A DNA stretch of 8,308 nt from CBIFWW01 sp966186435 (GTDB taxonomy: Bacteria; Pseudomonadota; Gammaproteobacteria; Enterobacterales; Enterobacteriaceae): the NCBI GenBank assembly GCA_966186435.1, contig CBIFWW010000142.1:1-8308 (forward strand). Reading direction: 5' to 3'. The notes under the pieces were generated by a model. It was not told the origin of the DNA. It was given only the letters and a program-made list of their open reading frames with translations, and ran no database searches. A program made the position numbers and the translations under genes. Positions 6,145 through 8,308 of the stretch are shown piece after piece. Positions within the stretch are counted from its first letter, which is position 1. Each line of letters begins with the position of its first letter.

Positions 6145-6684
6145 TTATTGCTGCCGTGCCATCGCACTGCGTTGATAGCTCGCTGCCAGAGGCTCAGCGG
6201 CGCTGTCCATTAGCGCCATCTCCTCGCTGTTAAGCAATTTTTCGATATTCACCAGAATTAACATCCGGTCGCCAATCGCCCCCAGACCGGTGAGGTATTC
6301 AGTGGAGAGGGTCACGGCGAATTCCGGTGCCGGGCGGATTTGCGCCGTGGTGAGGGACAGCACGTCAGACACCCCATCCACTACAATACCGACGACCCGC
6401 TGGCCGAGATTCAACACAATCACCACCGTGTTATCGTTGTATTCCACACCGTCCTGGCAGAATTTAATCCGCAGGTCGATGATCGGCACAATCACCCCCC
6501 GCAGGTTGGTCACCCCTTTGATAAAGGCCGGGGTATTGGCGATGCGCGTGACCTGATCGTAGCCACGGATCTCCTGCACCTTTAGAATGTCAATGCCGTA
6601 TTCCTCACTGCCTAGTGTGAATACCAGGAATTCTTGGCCGGAAGGCTCCCCGGTCAAGTTTGTTACGTTGCTGAGTCCAGTCAT
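6145..6684 (-). CDS. cheW: Chemotaxis adaptor protein CheW
   Basis: Cytoplasmic scaffold that links CheA to chemoreceptors in the signalling array. The 179-residue product is a single CheW (SH3-like) domain covering about residues 13-155, with the nearly invariant stretches GQEFLVFTLGSEEYGIDILK, VQEIRGYDQVTRIANTPAFI, KGVTNLRGVIVPIIDLR, VVIVLNLGQRVVGIVVDGVS and LGDRMLILVNIEKLLNSEEM-like blocks. Identity to E. coli CheW is very high by eye. I prefer the ATG at 6682-6684 (MTGLSNV) because it matches the family start and has GGG about 8 bases upstream; an ATG four codons earlier lacks a ribosome site. It follows the cheA stop by 24 bp, in the normal cheA-cheW order. The C-terminus, ASYQRSAMARQQ, is about a dozen residues longer than in E. 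coli. No receptor gene or che gene follows; IS debris begins within about 60 bp. Confidence 0.96.
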   Translation of the reverse strand: MTGLSNVTNLTGEPSGQEFLVFTLGSEEYGIDILKVQEIRGYDQVTRIANTPAFIKGVTNLRGVIVPIIDLRIKFCQDGVEYNDNTVVIVLNLGQRVVGIVVDGVSDVLSLTTAQIRPAPEFAVTLSTEYLTGLGAIGDRMLILVNIEKLLNSEEMALMDSAAEPLAASYQRSAMARQQ

Positions 6685-6708
6685 AGTGATACCCATTTTT
6701 TGTGCTTA

Positions 6709-8308
6709 TCAAGCGGCGACCACCGCCATCCGTTGTTCTTTATGCAGCCCTTGCAGGGCCGACACATCGACGATTAACGCCACGCAGCCATCCCCAAGAA
6801 TGGTGGCCGCAGAAATGCCCGGCACCCGGCGGTAGTTACTTTCGAGGTTTTTTACCACCACCTGGTGTTGCCCCAGCAGTTGATCCACCAGCAGGGCGTA
6901 GCGTTTGCCGGCGCTTTGCAGGATCACCACGATCCCCTGGGTGGGATCGCTGCGCGCCCCTGCCACATCAAACACTTGCCACAAGGCCACCAGTGGCAGG
7001 TATTCCCCGCGCACTTCCAGCATCTGTTCCCCCCCGGCTAACGGGTGCAGATCTAATTGACCCGGTTGCAGAGATTCCATCACCGCATTAAGCGGCAGGA
7101 TATAAACCTCGTTATTGACCTTCACCGACATGCCATCAAGGATAGCCAGCGTTAGCGGCAGCAGAATACGGATATTGGTCCCGGCGCCCTGACGGGAGGT
7201 GATCTCCACGTGGCCGCCCATCTCCTGAATATTACGCTTCACCACATCCATCCCCACCCCACGGCCAGAGACATCCGTTACCTGCTCAGCGGTGGAGAAG
7301 CCCGGGGCGAAGATCAACATCGCCACCTCGTCGTCGTTCATGGCTTCGCTAACATTCATCCCCTGGGAAGCGGCTTTTGCCAGGATACGCTTGCGGTTTA
7401 GCCCGGCCCCATCATCATTGACATCGATACAGATATTGCCCCCCAGATGGCTAGCACTTAAAGTCAGGTTGCCGGTGGCGGATTTCCCGGCAGCCAGGCG
7501 CGCTTCCGGGGATTCAATACCGTGATCGAGGCTGTTGCGCACCAGGTGGGTTAACGGATCAATAATCCGTTCGATCAGGCTTTTATCCAGCTCCGTGGTG
7601 CCACCTTGCAGGGTCAGCACTACCTCTTTACCCAGTTTACCTGCCAGATCGCGCACCAGACGGGGGAAGCGGCTAAACACATATTCCATTGGCATCATCC
7701 GGATCGACATCACCGACTCCTGGAGATCCCGGACGTTACGCTCCAGTTGGCCCATGCTACTGATCAATTCACCGTGGGCCACGGGGTCCAGTTCGCCGGA
7801 TCGTTGGCTGAGCATGGCCTGGGTGATGACCAGCTCCCCCACCAGATTGATCAACTGATCCACCTTCTCCACGGCGACACGAATACTGTTGTTTTCTGCC
7901 GGGCGGCTGGGTTTTTCCTGAGCTGGTTGCCGTGGCGCGGGGGCAGGCTCTGCCACCGCAGCCAGGGCCACCGGAGCGGAGGGGGCAACGGCGGGCTGTG
8001 GCACGCTTTCCACCCGTGGCGGGTTATGGGAGAGCATGATTTGCTCCGGCTCCAGCACAAAACACAGCACCGCACTGATATCCTCGGCGCTGGCGCTGGT
8101 TTCCAGCCAAGCCTCCAGCCGCTGGTCGCTACTGGTGATTGTCTGGGCTATACCCAGATTGTTTAACTCCGCCAGTAGCATTTCCGCTTCACCGGCTTTT
8201 AAGCCGTTGAGGATGACGTACAGCGGCCTGCTGGCGGTGGCTGGCTGCACCACCATGTTTAGCCTCACTGGGTTGGCACGTTTATCCAGCGTGCCACCGG
8301 CTTTCGCC
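6709..8308 (-). CDS. cheA: Chemotaxis histidine kinase CheA, 3' part (5' end beyond window)
   Basis: Histidine kinase of the chemotaxis array; autophosphorylates and passes phosphate to CheY and CheB. The frame is open to the right edge, so the gene is truncated by the window. The N-terminal P1 phosphotransfer domain with its histidine, about 120 residues, is not visible. Counting from a GTG at 8268: P2 (CheY/CheB binding) at about 14-80; a Pro/Ala-rich linker 82-125; P3 dimerisation helices 128-192; P4 kinase 193-371; P5 receptor/CheW coupling 372-519. P4 contains the N box (HLVRNSLDHGIE, 241-252), G1 (DDGAGLN, 285-291), F box (FAPGFS, 320-325) and G2 (GRGVGMD, 335-341), all intact. The end VPGISAATILGDGCVALIVD is nearly the E. 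coli sequence. It is probably co-transcribed with cheW from a motility promoter upstream of the window. Confidence 0.97.
   Translation of the reverse strand, partial: AKAGGTLDKRANPVRLNMVVQPATASRPLYVILNGLKAGEAEMLLAELNNLGIAQTITSSDQRLEAWLETSASAEDISAVLCFVLEPEQIMLSHNPPRVESVPQPAVAPSAPVALAAVAEPAPAPRQPAQEKPSRPAENNSIRVAVEKVDQLINLVGELVITQAMLSQRSGELDPVAHGELISSMGQLERNVRDLQESVMSIRMMPMEYVFSRFPRLVRDLAGKLGKEVVLTLQGGTTELDKSLIERIIDPLTHLVRNSLDHGIESPEARLAAGKSATGNLTLSASHLGGNICIDVNDDGAGLNRKRILAKAASQGMNVSEAMNDDEVAMLIFAPGFSTAEQVTDVSGRGVGMDVVKRNIQEMGGHVEITSRQGAGTNIRILLPLTLAILDGMSVKVNNEVYILPLNAVMESLQPGQLDLHPLAGGEQMLEVRGEYLPLVALWQVFDVAGARSDPTQGIVVILQSAGKRYALLVDQLLGQHQVVVKNLESNYRRVPGISAATILGDGCVALIVDVSALQGLHKEQRMAVVAA

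Noticed and set aside
6012..6233. Plus-strand open frame of 73 codons beginning in the IS tail
   Set aside because: It is the frameshifted end of the transposase reading on into the antisense of cheW, with no ribosome site or family.
6694..6696. Upstream ATG for cheW, four codons earlier
   Set aside because: No ribosome site precedes it, and the downstream ATG (MTGLSNV) matches the E. coli start MTGMTNV.
7606..8166. Long plus-strand open frame of 186 codons opposite cheA
   Set aside because: It is fully antisense to the well-conserved cheA coding sequence. Its peptide is rich in His, Arg, Gly and Leu, as expected from reading a GC-rich gene backwards.
8266..8268. GTG as the start codon of a short 519-residue CheA
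   Set aside because: The frame stays open without a stop to position 8308, and the protein from this GTG would begin inside the linker before P2 and lack the P1 domain. It is an internal codon of a gene cut by the window edge.
1..8308. CRISPR array, tRNA or rRNA genes, riboswitch
   Set aside because: By eye I found no regularly spaced direct repeats, no cloverleaf-like segments and no conserved rRNA stretches. Non-coding DNA is limited to the left edge, the pilin-chaperone spacer, the region 5153-5508 and the short gap before cheW.

Overview
The window looks like chromosomal DNA from a member of the order Enterobacterales. The CheA and CheW proteins on the right resemble their Escherichia coli counterparts almost residue for residue, and the chaperone-usher operon is of a type common in gamma-proteobacteria. 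I cannot name the genus from sequence alone.

Layout, left to right. (1) Positions 2-154 hold the 3' end of an unrecognised plus-strand reading frame that enters from outside the window. (2) Positions 205-5152, minus strand, hold a compact four-gene archaic (Csu-like, spore-coat-U domain) chaperone-usher fimbrial operon. In transcription order these are the major pilin, periplasmic chaperone, outer-membrane usher and two-domain tip adhesin. The last three genes overlap by a few bases, and the pilin is separated from the chaperone by about 258 bp rich in inverted repeats. (3) Positions 5153-5508 are an AT-rich intergenic region with a plausible promoter for the fimbrial operon. (4) Positions 5509-about 6110 are genomic debris on the plus strand. 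The first two membrane segments of a dicarboxylate/amino-acid:cation symporter gene are fused in frame to the C-terminal half of an IS630-family transposase, which itself carries a stop codon and a frameshift. (5) Positions 6145-8308, minus strand, hold cheW and the 3' part of cheA, which continues off the right edge.

How the parts work together. The chaperone folds and caps the pilin and tip subunits in the periplasm, the usher secretes and polymerises them, and the tip protein probably contacts surfaces. CheA (kinase) and CheW (adaptor) form the core signalling complex with chemoreceptors. In relatives such as E. coli, cheW is followed by receptor genes and cheR-cheB-cheY-cheZ. Here it is followed at once by IS and symporter debris and then the fimbrial operon, so the window appears to span a rearrangement breakpoint at the 3' side of cheW.

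I see no wholly new system. The points most worth a second look are the che-operon breakpoint, the chimeric symporter/transposase relic, the structured pilin-chaperone spacer and the reduced four-gene form of the fimbrial operon.
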